A program made the translations under genes and the position numbers. The notes under the pieces were generated by a model. The model had not been told where the DNA came from. It made no database searches and saw only the letters and a program-made list of their open reading frames with translations. Shown here one piece after another: positions 1 to 9,012 of a stretch of DNA of 42,324 nucleotides. Location: assembly GCA_030523615.1 (NCBI GenBank), contig JAUNIC010000003.1:1-42324 (forward strand), in the 5' to 3' direction. Positions within the stretch are counted from its first letter, which is position 1. Each line of letters opens with the position of its first letter. This DNA is from Bacteroidales bacterium. Lineage in GTDB: Bacteria; Bacteroidota; Bacteroidia; Bacteroidales; Bacteroidaceae.

Positions 1-464
1 GTAATTTTTTCTACTTCAAAGATATATTGAACTACTTCAAAGATATTTTGGAATAACTCCAACATCCGGAATTCATCATTTTTGATGAAATTTCGCGCGA
101 GTCGCCAGAAATTTCAAAACGATCGCAATGCAATACCGCAGTATAGAACAATATGTGTTGGAAATGCTCCAAATTTTAACGCCTCGAGAATGCCCTCAGG
201 ATGAACTGGGATACGATTGCTGACTTTTGACGCATTCTCAGCACGCAAAAACGCGAAAATGATTGACACGTTGCTGCAAGGCCAATTGCTGCTGACTTGA
301 GAAACTCTAAATCCGTATGCAAAGGCGCAAATTGTCGCAAAAATTAGTCAAAATGCACCTCAAATTCGCTCGAGATAAAGGCCGTTGATTTTTCGATTTT
401 TAAAAAATCTGCAGTAGATATTGAAAAAATTGCAAAAAAATATGGTTATTTCACAAAAAAGTGT
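1..464. other. Gene-free AT-rich upstream region
   Basis: No open reading frame here looks like a gene. The stretch is clearly richer in A and T than the coding DNA to its right. It contains a short direct repeat near its left end and long A/T runs just before the promoter at 465. No transcriptional regulator, ECF sigma or hybrid two-component gene of the kind that often precedes SusC/SusD operons is visible, so any such regulator lies outside the window. Confidence 0.6.
11..46. repeat. Two-copy 15-bp direct repeat
   Basis: The 15-mer CTACTTCAAAGATAT occurs at 11-25 and again at 32-46, a period of 21 bp or about two helical turns. It lies in non-coding DNA far upstream of the first gene. It could be a pair of protein-binding sites or a chance remnant; nothing else in the window repeats it. 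Confidence 0.5.
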
Positions 465-472
465 TACCTTTG
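465..472 (+). promoter_or_regulatory. Bacteroidetes -7 box for the FAS1/SusCD operon
   Basis: TACCTTTG matches the Bacteroidetes consensus TAnnTTTG. Transcription would start near 477-480, giving a leader of about 130 nt before the ATG at 612. A convincing -33 TTTG is not present at the usual distance, so the promoter may depend on an activator or an alternative sigma factor. It is the only good box upstream of the seven-gene run. Confidence 0.6.
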
Positions 473-477
473 CCCCC

Positions 478-560
478 AAATTGTGTACATGTTGTACGTA
501 CGTGTGTGCGAAACGCATGTGTTTTGAAGATTATCACGCACGTAAGGAAGCACACAATTT
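478..560 (+). promoter_or_regulatory. Potentially structured 5' leader, two nested stems
   Basis: The predicted transcript begins with bases that can pair with bases about 75 nt later. Stem 1 is AAATTGTGT (478-486) with ACACAATTT (552-560), 9 perfect pairs. Stem 2 is ACGTGTGTG (500-508) with CACGCACGT (535-543), 9 pairs with one G-U. A small GCG/CGC hairpin may form in the 26-nt apical loop. The outer stem starts at the predicted transcription start. I do not recognise a known riboswitch class. It could be a stability or attenuation element for the operon. Confidence 0.45.
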
Positions 561-611
561 TCTATCCAATGCTTTGAAAACAAACAAATTATAATAACTA
601 AATCATCACGT

Positions 612-3600
612 ATGAAAAACCGTTTTTCCCTTATGGGTCAGACAGCCTTTGGTATGTTCCTGGCGCTTTCGGCATTCGGCATGTTCTACTCCTGCTCAGA
701 TGATTATGTTCTCGACGACACAACGCCGAGCTTCTTGGGTGGTAGTATTTATGACGAACTGGTAGCACGTGGTAACTTCCAAAACACTGTCCGTCTCATC
801 GAAGACCTTGACTACAAGGATGTGCTTGCCAAGACGGGTAGTAAGACGCTCTTCGTTGCCAACGACGACGCTTACAAGACGTTCTTCGCAAACCAGACAG
901 TTTTCAAGACCAGTACCGGCGATTACGTCCGTAGTTACGAACAGCTCAGCCTGGCACAGAAGAAGCGCTTGCTCAACAACGCAATGCTCAACAATGCCTA
1001 CGTGCTCGAGATGATGGCCAACTGTGCCGATGGCGATAAGAACCTGTGTCTGCGCCAGACGGGTGCAGCCAGTGCTGTCGACTCTGTAGCATGGTGGGGT
1101 CGTGGCAGCCTGCCCCAGATCCAGTCAGAGACACTTCCCTTCGGCGACTTCTGGTCACCCCGCATCGCAAGCGATAAGGCCGGCCTCTTCATCCCCGAGG
1201 ATGCAGCAGCGCCCCTCGTCACTCACTTCCTCGAAGGTCAGATGCGCGAGAAGAGCATCACGCACGATGACATCAGTTTCCTCTTCAACCTCAAGCAGGG
1301 TGATGCTGGCTACTGGGCAAACGCCGACAGCGAAAACCGCTCTTATGTATACGACGCACAGATCGTGGATCAGGATGTCGTTTGTATGAACGGCTACTTC
1401 CACGTGCTCGACAAGGTGCTCGTGGCTCCCAGCAACATGGCAGAGGAAATCCGCAACAACGGCGAGACCAACCTCTTCAGCCGCATCCTCGACCGCTTCA
1501 GCGCACCCTACTACAACGCACAGCTCACCGAGAACTACAACGCTCTTGCTGCAACTCCCGCCGACTCCGTCTTCGAGCGCCGCTACATCGCTCAGCGTGG
1601 TCCCTACGGACAGATTGCAAACATCCCCGGCAAGAACGTCATCAACGTGAACACCAGCTTCCCCTTCCTCACTTTCGACCCCGCTTGGACCGAGTTCAAG
1701 AGCGCCGATAGCGAAGCCAAGGAGAAGAATATGGGTGCCATGTTCGTGCCCAACGACAAGGTGCTCGCCGACTACTTCCTCAGTGGTGCAGGTCGTGTGC
1801 TCATGGATCGTTACGCTACGAAGCCCAATACCCGCGAGAATCTGGAGTACAACATGGACCAGATTCCTCTCGACATCATCCAGGCCCTCGTGAACAACCT
1901 CATGAAGCCCTCGTTCAATGAAACCGTACCTTCGAAGTACCTCACAATCATGAACGACGCCCGCGACCAGATGTTCCCCACCAGCGACGGATATACCAGC
2001 GTCGAGGCTTACAAGGCTGCGTTCGACAAGACCATCCTCGCCAACAACGGTGTGGTTTACGTCATGAACCGCGTGCTCTCACCTGCCGACTACGCTTCCG
2101 TCATCGCTCCCGCACTCTACTGCGCCAACACTCAGGTGATGCGTTCCGTAGTACGTGCCGATGACAACTACATTCAGGGTTCCACTTGGAGCAACGCTCC
2201 TCTGCAGAAGTACTTCAGTACCTATCTGAAGGCTATGCAGAGCCGCTTCTCCTTCTTTGTTCCTACCGATGAAGGCCTCGGAACCTACGGCTACATCGAC
2301 CCCGCAACTTTCGTCAACAAGACAGGTCAGCTCTATTGGCGCTGGACCTACAACTCTGGTAAGGCACCCGCAGGTAAGCGCGTGCCTGTGGACGCTGTGG
2401 CTTATCCCTTCAACGTGGCCAACGGCCAGGACATCGTGAACGACAAGCGTAAGGGTAACGACTACCGTTCGCTCTACAATGACGTGCTCACCTCTACCTA
2501 TGGTGAAGTGAAGAAGAACCTCCTCGTCGAGATGGTAAACCAGCACATCGTCGTACACGCCAACAACGACAATGAAGGCGTGCGTGGCAGCCAGCGCATC
2601 TATCTCTCTCGCGAAGGTGCCCCCGTCATCGTTAAGAATAATATTAAAGGTGTAGGCATGCAGGTCAGCGGTGGTCTTCAGGAACAGCTCACCAAGGCAG
2701 GCTACACCTACGTAGCAGCAACGCCCTGTACCGTCACCGAAGTGTACGACCAGAGCGCTGAGACCAACGGTTACGGTAACGGTATGACCTACCTCCTCGA
2801 CCGTCCTATGCAGCCCACCACCGTGACGACCTACAAGGCCATCGACCAGGTGGAAGGTACCCTCTTCAAGAGCCTCTGCGAAGGCGCTACGAAGGAACTC
2901 CTCCAGCAGGCTGGTTTCCGCGATGCCCTCATCGCTGCCAACAAGGGCGAAAGCGACTGGAACCTCGTGGCACAGCTCTACATGGTATTCCTCCAGGGTA
3001 ATGCCATGGGTACTGCGTTCAACGTGCCCAGCGGCGACAAGCTCGTACGTTTCTTCAACAACTACAAGTACACCGTTTACGTTCCTACCAACGCCGCCAT
3101 CGAGGCTGAAATCGCAAATGGCCTGCCCACTTGGGAAAGCATCCAGGACTTCCTCGACGCTAACCTCATCGCTCCCGACCAGATGCCCGCTAAGCCCGAA
3201 GAGGAAACCGGTCCCGATTGGGAGACATACAGACTTGCTGTGGAGCACAACGATGGCGTGAAGGCTCAGGCTCAGGCCATGGTCAACACCCTCGTCAACT
3301 TCCTCAAGTATCACTTCCAGGATGAAAGTGTCTTCGTGGACAACGTGACCGCCAACAGCGAAGTGATGACGGCTGCCATCGCCAACGATAACTACGTGAA
3401 CCTCCGCATCGCTCAGACTCCCGGCAAGATGACGCTCACCGACGCCACCGGCCGCACGCTGACTGTCGACGCTGGCAAGTGCAACGTATTCGCTCGCGAA
3501 ACCCACTTCAACAATGCAACCACGCCCCGCCTCATCGAGAGCAGCTCTTACGTAGCAGTTCACCAGCTCGCTGGCAACCAGGCTCTCCACTACAAGAAGG

Positions 3601-3677
3601 TAGGCAAGTGGAGCGACGACTGGGCAACCCCCAAGAAAGCAAAGGCATTCCTTGCCAAGTACGGAACCCAGAAATAA
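612..3677 (+). CDS. Multi-domain fasciclin (FAS1) lipoprotein A
   Basis: Large 1021-residue protein with a lipoprotein signal peptide. The acceptor Cys28 is followed by SDD, an acidic stretch resembling the Bacteroidetes surface-lipoprotein export signal, so an outer-leaflet location is likely. FAS1 hallmarks of the type F/Y-V-x-T/N-D/N recur near residues 81, 376, 548 and 823, suggesting four FAS1-like domains of roughly 150-250 residues each; no enzymatic domain is visible. FAS1 domains are generally adhesion or ligand-binding modules, so a surface-binding role is inferred. It is first in a seven-gene run and ends 9 bp before a SusC-like gene. The position recalls surface glycan-binding proteins of Sus-like systems, but the ligand is unknown. 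Start chosen at the ATG giving the complete signal peptide. Confidence 0.85.
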   Translation: MKNRFSLMGQTAFGMFLALSAFGMFYSCSDDYVLDDTTPSFLGGSIYDELVARGNFQNTVRLIEDLDYKDVLAKTGSKTLFVANDDAYKTFFANQTVFKTSTGDYVRSYEQLSLAQKKRLLNNAMLNNAYVLEMMANCADGDKNLCLRQTGAASAVDSVAWWGRGSLPQIQSETLPFGDFWSPRIASDKAGLFIPEDAAAPLVTHFLEGQMREKSITHDDISFLFNLKQGDAGYWANADSENRSYVYDAQIVDQDVVCMNGYFHVLDKVLVAPSNMAEEIRNNGETNLFSRILDRFSAPYYNAQLTENYNALAATPADSVFERRYIAQRGPYGQIANIPGKNVINVNTSFPFLTFDPAWTEFKSADSEAKEKNMGAMFVPNDKVLADYFLSGAGRVLMDRYATKPNTRENLEYNMDQIPLDIIQALVNNLMKPSFNETVPSKYLTIMNDARDQMFPTSDGYTSVEAYKAAFDKTILANNGVVYVMNRVLSPADYASVIAPALYCANTQVMRSVVRADDNYIQGSTWSNAPLQKYFSTYLKAMQSRFSFFVPTDEGLGTYGYIDPATFVNKTGQLYWRWTYNSGKAPAGKRVPVDAVAYPFNVANGQDIVNDKRKGNDYRSLYNDVLTSTYGEVKKNLLVEMVNQHIVVHANNDNEGVRGSQRIYLSREGAPVIVKNNIKGVGMQVSGGLQEQLTKAGYTYVAATPCTVTEVYDQSAETNGYGNGMTYLLDRPMQPTTVTTYKAIDQVEGTLFKSLCEGATKELLQQAGFRDALIAANKGESDWNLVAQLYMVFLQGNAMGTAFNVPSGDKLVRFFNNYKYTVYVPTNAAIEAEIANGLPTWESIQDFLDANLIAPDQMPAKPEEETGPDWETYRLAVEHNDGVKAQAQAMVNTLVNFLKYHFQDESVFVDNVTANSEVMTAAIANDNYVNLRIAQTPGKMTLTDATGRTLTVDAGKCNVFARETHFNNATTPRLIESSSYVAVHQLAGNQALHYKKVGKWSDDWATPKKAKAFLAKYGTQK

Positions 3678-3686
3678 CCTAATGCC

Positions 3687-6600
3687 ATGAATTACAGATA
3701 TCTTCTAACCCCCGCAATTGTGATGTGCGCCACAGCGGCGTTCGCACAACAGCAGCAGCGTATCTCGGGTCATGTGTTCAACAAGGTCGACGGACCCGTT
3801 GCTATGGCAAACGTCGTGGAGAAGGACAAGTCGAATCGTATCGTTTCGGCTACCCAGACCGATAACAACGGTAACTTCTCGCTGCAAATCAGAAATACAG
3901 CAAATACTCTTGAGATTTCGTACATCGGTTATACGACGGAGAAAATCAGCCCCATCGGCGACCGAACCACTTTCGGAGTTGAACTGCAGGACCGCAACGC
4001 CTTCAACGAAGCTACCGTCGTGGCTACCCGTAAGGTGAAGAGCAACGGTCTTACCATCAACGAGCGCGAAATCTCGACCGCTACCCAGACCCTCAACATG
4101 GACGCCCTCGAAGGTCTCGCCTTCGAAACCGCTGGCGACGCTCTCCAGGGCCAGATCGCAGGTCTCGACATCGTGGCCAACTCTGGTAACCTCGGTGCCG
4201 GTACCTCCATGCGTCTGCGTGGTGTAAGCTCCATCAATGGTGACTGCGAACCTCTGATCGTTGTCGATGGCTACATCCTCGAAAGCTACGACAAGGAAGA
4301 ACTCGATATGAACGACCTCGAAAACGAGGAGAAGTTCGCTAACCTCCTTCAGGTGGCTCCCGAAGACATCCAGAGCATCAAGGTGCTCAAGGATGCTGCC
4401 GCAGCTGCTATCTGGGGTGCACGTGGTTCTAATGGTGTCATCGAAATCACCACCCGCCGCGGTAAGCGCGGTAAGACCAAGGTCAACTTCAGCTATCGCT
4501 TCAACGGTAACTGGCAGCCCGAAGGCATGAAGATGCTCGACGGTGACGGCTACTCAATGATGTTGAAGGAAGCCTACTTCAACCCCAAGCAGAGCGACGT
4601 GGCATCAGGCATCGTGGAGCTCATGTACCTCCAGGATCACCCTGCTTACTACGCAAACTACAACAAGAACACCGACTGGATTAAGGCTGTACAGCAGTTT
4701 GGTCAGAGCCATAACTACAGCGTCAACCTCACCGGTGGTGGTGAAAAGGCTACCTTCCGTGTCAGTGGTAGCTACGACCACGAAATCGGCTCTATCATCA
4801 AGCAGAGCCTCGACCGTTTCTCTACCCGTCTTGCTCTTGACTACTGGGTGAGCGACCGCATCAAGTTCAGCTCGAACTTCTCCCTCGTCTACACCAAGAA
4901 CAACAAGAACTACGACGGTCAGTACGTTAACACCCTCCTCGGCAAGGCTTACCAGGCCATGCCTAACATGAGCGTCACCCGTTGGGAGTACGACCAGGCT
5001 ACTGGCCAGTACTACGACACGGGCGAATACTACGTCATGCCTCCTACCGCAGGTGCTGCTGGTCTCGTGGCCAACAACTCTAACCAGACGTCTTACTATC
5101 TCGGCGATATGGTAGGCAATGGTAACCCTGTGGCAATTGCAAACGAAGCTTTTGCTCAGACGCAGACCTACACCATTAGCCCGCAGCTCGCACTCGAGTA
5201 CAAGCTTCTCGGTAAGGACGACGACGAACATCAGCTCAACTACACCGGCGAAGTACAGATGAACGCCTTCACCGAGAGCGACAACAACTTCTTCCCCCAC
5301 AGCCTTACCTCCAACTCATGGAATCAAGGCGTGGACCTCACCAGCGACTACCAGAACAAGACCTTCTCTTTCAACACCCGTCACTCGGTTGTTTACATTC
5401 CCCACTTCGAGAATGAGAACCTTGCTCTCCAGATTATGGGTCGCTTCGAGGTGAACAGCAGCAACGGTACCACTCAGGACCTCTCAAGTACCGGTATCAA
5501 CGGTGGCATCACTGATCCCACCGTGCCTGGTTACCTCACTGGCGCTGGTACCAGCACCTGGAGCGGTCACTCCGCAGCAGCCCTCGGTACGTTCCACTTC
5601 TCTTACGGCTCTAAGTACTCTCTCGACGGTACTCTCCGTGCCGACGGTATGACGAAGTTCGGTGCCGGTAACAAGTGGCGCCTCTATCCCGCTGTCTCTG
5701 GTCGTTGGAACATCTCCGACGAGAAGTTCTTCAAGCCCCTCCGTTCAGTGGTTAACATGCTCTCTGTTCGTCCGGGTTGGGCTATCAACGGTAACGCCAA
5801 CGCTATTGCCGACGGCGTCATCTATAATAAATATAGCGCGTACGGATACTACGCAGGCCTGCAGGGTATCGCTCCCGAGAACCTCCGCCTCACCGAGATC
5901 AAGCCTGAGAAGACCGTAGGTTGGAACCTCGGTGCCGACCTCGCCATCTTCGACGACCTCATCCGCTTCGACTTCAACTACTACCACAAGTTCACGAGCG
6001 ACCTCCTCATGAAGGGTGTACGCGTACCCTCAAGCACCGGTTTCGCCGCTCTCGCTGTTAGCAACGTAGGTTCAATGGAGAACGAAGGTTGGGAACTTAA
6101 TGCCAGCACGAAGCCTATCCTCAAGTTTGGCAAGTTCCATGTGAACCTCCGCGCCAACATCGCGCAGAACATCAATACCCTCACCGCAATGGATGCCAAC
6201 GTGCTTGAAGCCATGAACGAGCGCTTCAACTACGACAACGAGAATCCCCTCAACCGAGTTCAAATCGGCCACAGCCTCGGTGCCATCTATGGTTTCCGCC
6301 ACAAGGGTATCTACGCTTACGACTACGACCACAACGGTTACTTCACCAACGACGAGAAGAACCAGTACTACAATGCCGACGGCTCGCAGAACACTGCAGC
6401 TGCCGCTCTCGGTCGTGACCATGATCCCGCTCTTACCGTAGCAAATGCGGCTCCTGTAGCTCGCGATGCTGAGGGCAACGTCATCTACGACAAGGCTGGT
6501 AATCCTCTCCAGATGTTCTTCAACTACGGTGGTACGAACTACGCCTTCGGTGGTGGTGACGTCTGCTACGAAGATATCAACCACGATGGTCAGATCAACG

Positions 6601-7130
6601 AACTCGATATCGTTTACCTCGGTACTTCCAACCCCCTCTTCAATGGTGGTTTCGGTATTGACTTCACCTATGGTCGTTGGACCTTGAAGACCAGCTTCAA
6701 CTTCCGTGTCGGCAACAAGATCATCAACATGGCCAAGATGCAGGCTGAAGACATGCGCACCAACCGCAACCAGATGGCCTCTGTGGCTTGGCGTTGGCGC
6801 AAGAACGGCGACGTGACCGATATCCCCCGTGCCAAGAATAAGGCAGCTGGTGAAAGCTACAACGCTCTCATCAACGACCGCTACGTTGAGCCCGGTGACT
6901 TCCTCCGTTTCCAGTACTTCCAGCTCCGCTATTCTGTTGATCCCAAGAAGCTCAAGAAGGTGGGTCTCTCCTCACTCGCTATCAGTGCTTCAGGTAACTA
7001 CCTCTTCACCTTCACCAAGTACAGCGGTGTGGATCCCGAGCGTAACCAGAGCGGCTACAGCCCCTGTGTTGACAACTCGCAGACTCCCCGCTCGAAGAGT
7101 TTCACTTTCAGCTTGAACTTCGGATTCTAA
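3687..7130 (+). CDS. SusC-like TonB-dependent outer-membrane transporter 1
   Basis: 1147 residues. The signal peptide probably ends at Ala20 (TAAFA then QQQQ). A carboxypeptidase-regulatory-like domain spans about 25-105. The plug spans about 125-260 and has the SusC family marks DALQGQIAGLDI (151-162), MRLRGVSSING (175-185), LIVVDG (190-195) and AAIWGARGSNGVI (240-252). The rest is a 22-strand-type beta barrel ending in SFTFSLNFGF, with a terminal aromatic residue typical of barrels. By family it imports a ligand across the outer membrane using TonB energy, with the SusD-like lipoprotein encoded 15 bp downstream as lid. The substrate cannot be read from the sequence: no degradative enzyme is nearby, and FAS1 lipoproteins flank the pair. 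Confidence 0.95.
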   Translation: MNYRYLLTPAIVMCATAAFAQQQQRISGHVFNKVDGPVAMANVVEKDKSNRIVSATQTDNNGNFSLQIRNTANTLEISYIGYTTEKISPIGDRTTFGVELQDRNAFNEATVVATRKVKSNGLTINEREISTATQTLNMDALEGLAFETAGDALQGQIAGLDIVANSGNLGAGTSMRLRGVSSINGDCEPLIVVDGYILESYDKEELDMNDLENEEKFANLLQVAPEDIQSIKVLKDAAAAAIWGARGSNGVIEITTRRGKRGKTKVNFSYRFNGNWQPEGMKMLDGDGYSMMLKEAYFNPKQSDVASGIVELMYLQDHPAYYANYNKNTDWIKAVQQFGQSHNYSVNLTGGGEKATFRVSGSYDHEIGSIIKQSLDRFSTRLALDYWVSDRIKFSSNFSLVYTKNNKNYDGQYVNTLLGKAYQAMPNMSVTRWEYDQATGQYYDTGEYYVMPPTAGAAGLVANNSNQTSYYLGDMVGNGNPVAIANEAFAQTQTYTISPQLALEYKLLGKDDDEHQLNYTGEVQMNAFTESDNNFFPHSLTSNSWNQGVDLTSDYQNKTFSFNTRHSVVYIPHFENENLALQIMGRFEVNSSNGTTQDLSSTGINGGITDPTVPGYLTGAGTSTWSGHSAAALGTFHFSYGSKYSLDGTLRADGMTKFGAGNKWRLYPAVSGRWNISDEKFFKPLRSVVNMLSVRPGWAINGNANAIADGVIYNKYSAYGYYAGLQGIAPENLRLTEIKPEKTVGWNLGADLAIFDDLIRFDFNYYHKFTSDLLMKGVRVPSSTGFAALAVSNVGSMENEGWELNASTKPILKFGKFHVNLRANIAQNINTLTAMDANVLEAMNERFNYDNENPLNRVQIGHSLGAIYGFRHKGIYAYDYDHNGYFTNDEKNQYYNADGSQNTAAAALGRDHDPALTVANAAPVARDAEGNVIYDKAGNPLQMFFNYGGTNYAFGGGDVCYEDINHDGQINELDIVYLGTSNPLFNGGFGIDFTYGRWTLKTSFNFRVGNKIINMAKMQAEDMRTNRNQMASVAWRWRKNGDVTDIPRAKNKAAGESYNALINDRYVEPGDFLRFQYFQLRYSVDPKKLKKVGLSSLAISASGNYLFTFTKYSGVDPERNQSGYSPCVDNSQTPRSKSFTFSLNFGF

Positions 7131-7145
7131 AACAGCGACACATTT

Positions 7146-8996
7146 ATGAAAAAGATCAATATAAAGACAATGCTTCTTGGTGCCAGCATCGTGGCCATGG
7201 CCGGACTGACCTCTTGCGAGGACTACCTGACCATCTATCCCACCGGCTCCATCACCAAGGAGGACTACTGGAATACCAGTAATGACGTCAACAACGTCCG
7301 CGCTGCAGCATATAGCCAGTTGACCACACAGGTTGACAAAGTGCTCATCTGGGGTGAGTTCCGTTCTGACAACGTGACGCTCAACAAGATGGACCAGACG
7401 AAGTATCTCCGTCTGCAGGAGGCTGTGCTCCAGCCCAACGAGAATATGTATGACTGGGCCGGTCTTTACAAGGGCATCAACTATTGCAACGAGGTGCTCG
7501 ACAATGGTCAGTACATGGTGGACAACGATGTCGACCCCTCTTTCCAGACCGGCGACTGGATGCCCATCAAGGCTGAGATGACTGCCCTTCGTGCCCTCTA
7601 CTACTTCTACCTCGTACGTGCTTACCGTGACGTGCCTTACGTAAAGTCTTCCGTCAGCACCGATACCGAGGCAAAGGCCAGCCGCATCGCAGCCACCCCC
7701 GGCTACGAGATCCTCGAAGACCTCATCAAGGACGTAGAGGAAATGCGACAGGTGGCTGCCAAGAACTATGGTAACGCGACCGACAACAAGGGTCGCTGGA
7801 CTACCTACAGCATGTCAGCGCTCCTTGCTGATATGTACCTCTGGCGTGCCTGCCTGCTCAAGGGCATTGCAACCAAGAGTGATGCTTCCGGCCATCTCTA
7901 CGCTTACAGCGGCAATGAAAAGGCAGAAATCACCAAGTGCCTCGAAAAGTGCATCGAGCACTGCGACGCCATCATCAAGTACCAAACCGACGAGCGAAAC
8001 AAGCGTATGGACCGCATGAACACGCCCGCCGACAGCCCCCTTCGTCAGTATCCCTTCCCCCTCACCCAGAACGATAAGGACCTTCTTAATGACCTCGCTT
8101 ACGACGCTGTGTTCGGCAGCAAGAATGGCGACGAGAGCGTCTTCGAACTCCAGTACGATGGCGTTAACAACAAGAACGGTAGCCTCAATACCTTCTTCTA
8201 TGGCAACGGTAGCGGTAGCTACGGTGCTGGTGTGATGGTGGCCAATCAGAATCTCTGCAGTGGTATGACCAAGGTCTACAACGACAAGGGTTATGGCAAA
8301 CTCGACTACCGCTTCCTCAGCTATCTCCTGTTTGAGAAGCCCGGTCAGTCGGCTTATCCCATCATCAAGAACGTGGCCAGCCATGTCTCTGTCATGAAGC
8401 CGGAAGATATGACCGCAGGATATAGTAATGCTCCCTCCTTCCGCAACAACAGCAACATGAGCGCCAACTGGCCCGTTTACCGCTTGACCGATGTGATGCT
8501 CATGAAGTCGGAAGCCATAGCACGTATGCTCGACAGCTATATTGCTGGCGACGCAAGCAAGTCGCTTGGTTTCCACATGGTCAACGCCATCTTCCGCCGC
8601 AACAATCCTGCTGCTGACTCCCTCAACACCGGTGCTGCGAACTACGTTGAGCGCTTGAACCCCAACATCGCCGACAACAAGAGTTGGGCTGATCAGGACG
8701 CTCGCACTGCCACCGAACTCCTCAACTACACCATGAACGAACGTCAGCGTGAGTTCCTCGGTGAGGGTAAGCGTTGGTTCGACATCGTGCGTGAGTGCGA
8801 ATGGCGTGGTGCTACTGAAGACGTGCTCGCCGATTGGATGTCAGCTCCCAACAACGTGAAGAACCGCTGCCGCAGCCTCTGGTCGCTCTACAACCCCATC
8901 TACACTGAAGAAATGAAGGTGAACGGTGTGGGCTATGGCGACGGAAACGGTATGCTCTATCAGAACCCCATTTGGGTTAAGTACATGACCGACTAA
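7146..8996 (+). CDS. SusD/RagB-like surface lipoprotein 1
   Basis: 616 residues with a lipoprotein signal and acceptor Cys24 followed by EDY. The helical TPR-like SusD fold is supported by the N-terminal segment after the cysteine, a central ADMYLWRACLL helix, and the C-terminal family mark GEGKRWFDIVREC near residue 539. SusD proteins cap the SusC barrel and help capture ligand. The gene follows SusC-like 1 by 15 bp and precedes FAS1 lipoprotein B by 16 bp, so the genes are almost certainly co-transcribed. Nothing identifies the ligand. Confidence 0.94.
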   Translation: MKKINIKTMLLGASIVAMAGLTSCEDYLTIYPTGSITKEDYWNTSNDVNNVRAAAYSQLTTQVDKVLIWGEFRSDNVTLNKMDQTKYLRLQEAVLQPNENMYDWAGLYKGINYCNEVLDNGQYMVDNDVDPSFQTGDWMPIKAEMTALRALYYFYLVRAYRDVPYVKSSVSTDTEAKASRIAATPGYEILEDLIKDVEEMRQVAAKNYGNATDNKGRWTTYSMSALLADMYLWRACLLKGIATKSDASGHLYAYSGNEKAEITKCLEKCIEHCDAIIKYQTDERNKRMDRMNTPADSPLRQYPFPLTQNDKDLLNDLAYDAVFGSKNGDESVFELQYDGVNNKNGSLNTFFYGNGSGSYGAGVMVANQNLCSGMTKVYNDKGYGKLDYRFLSYLLFEKPGQSAYPIIKNVASHVSVMKPEDMTAGYSNAPSFRNNSNMSANWPVYRLTDVMLMKSEAIARMLDSYIAGDASKSLGFHMVNAIFRRNNPAADSLNTGAANYVERLNPNIADNKSWADQDARTATELLNYTMNERQREFLGEGKRWFDIVRECEWRGATEDVLADWMSAPNNVKNRCRSLWSLYNPIYTEEMKVNGVGYGDGNGMLYQNPIWVKYMTD

Positions 8997-9012
8997 ATCA
9001 CATCAGACAGCT

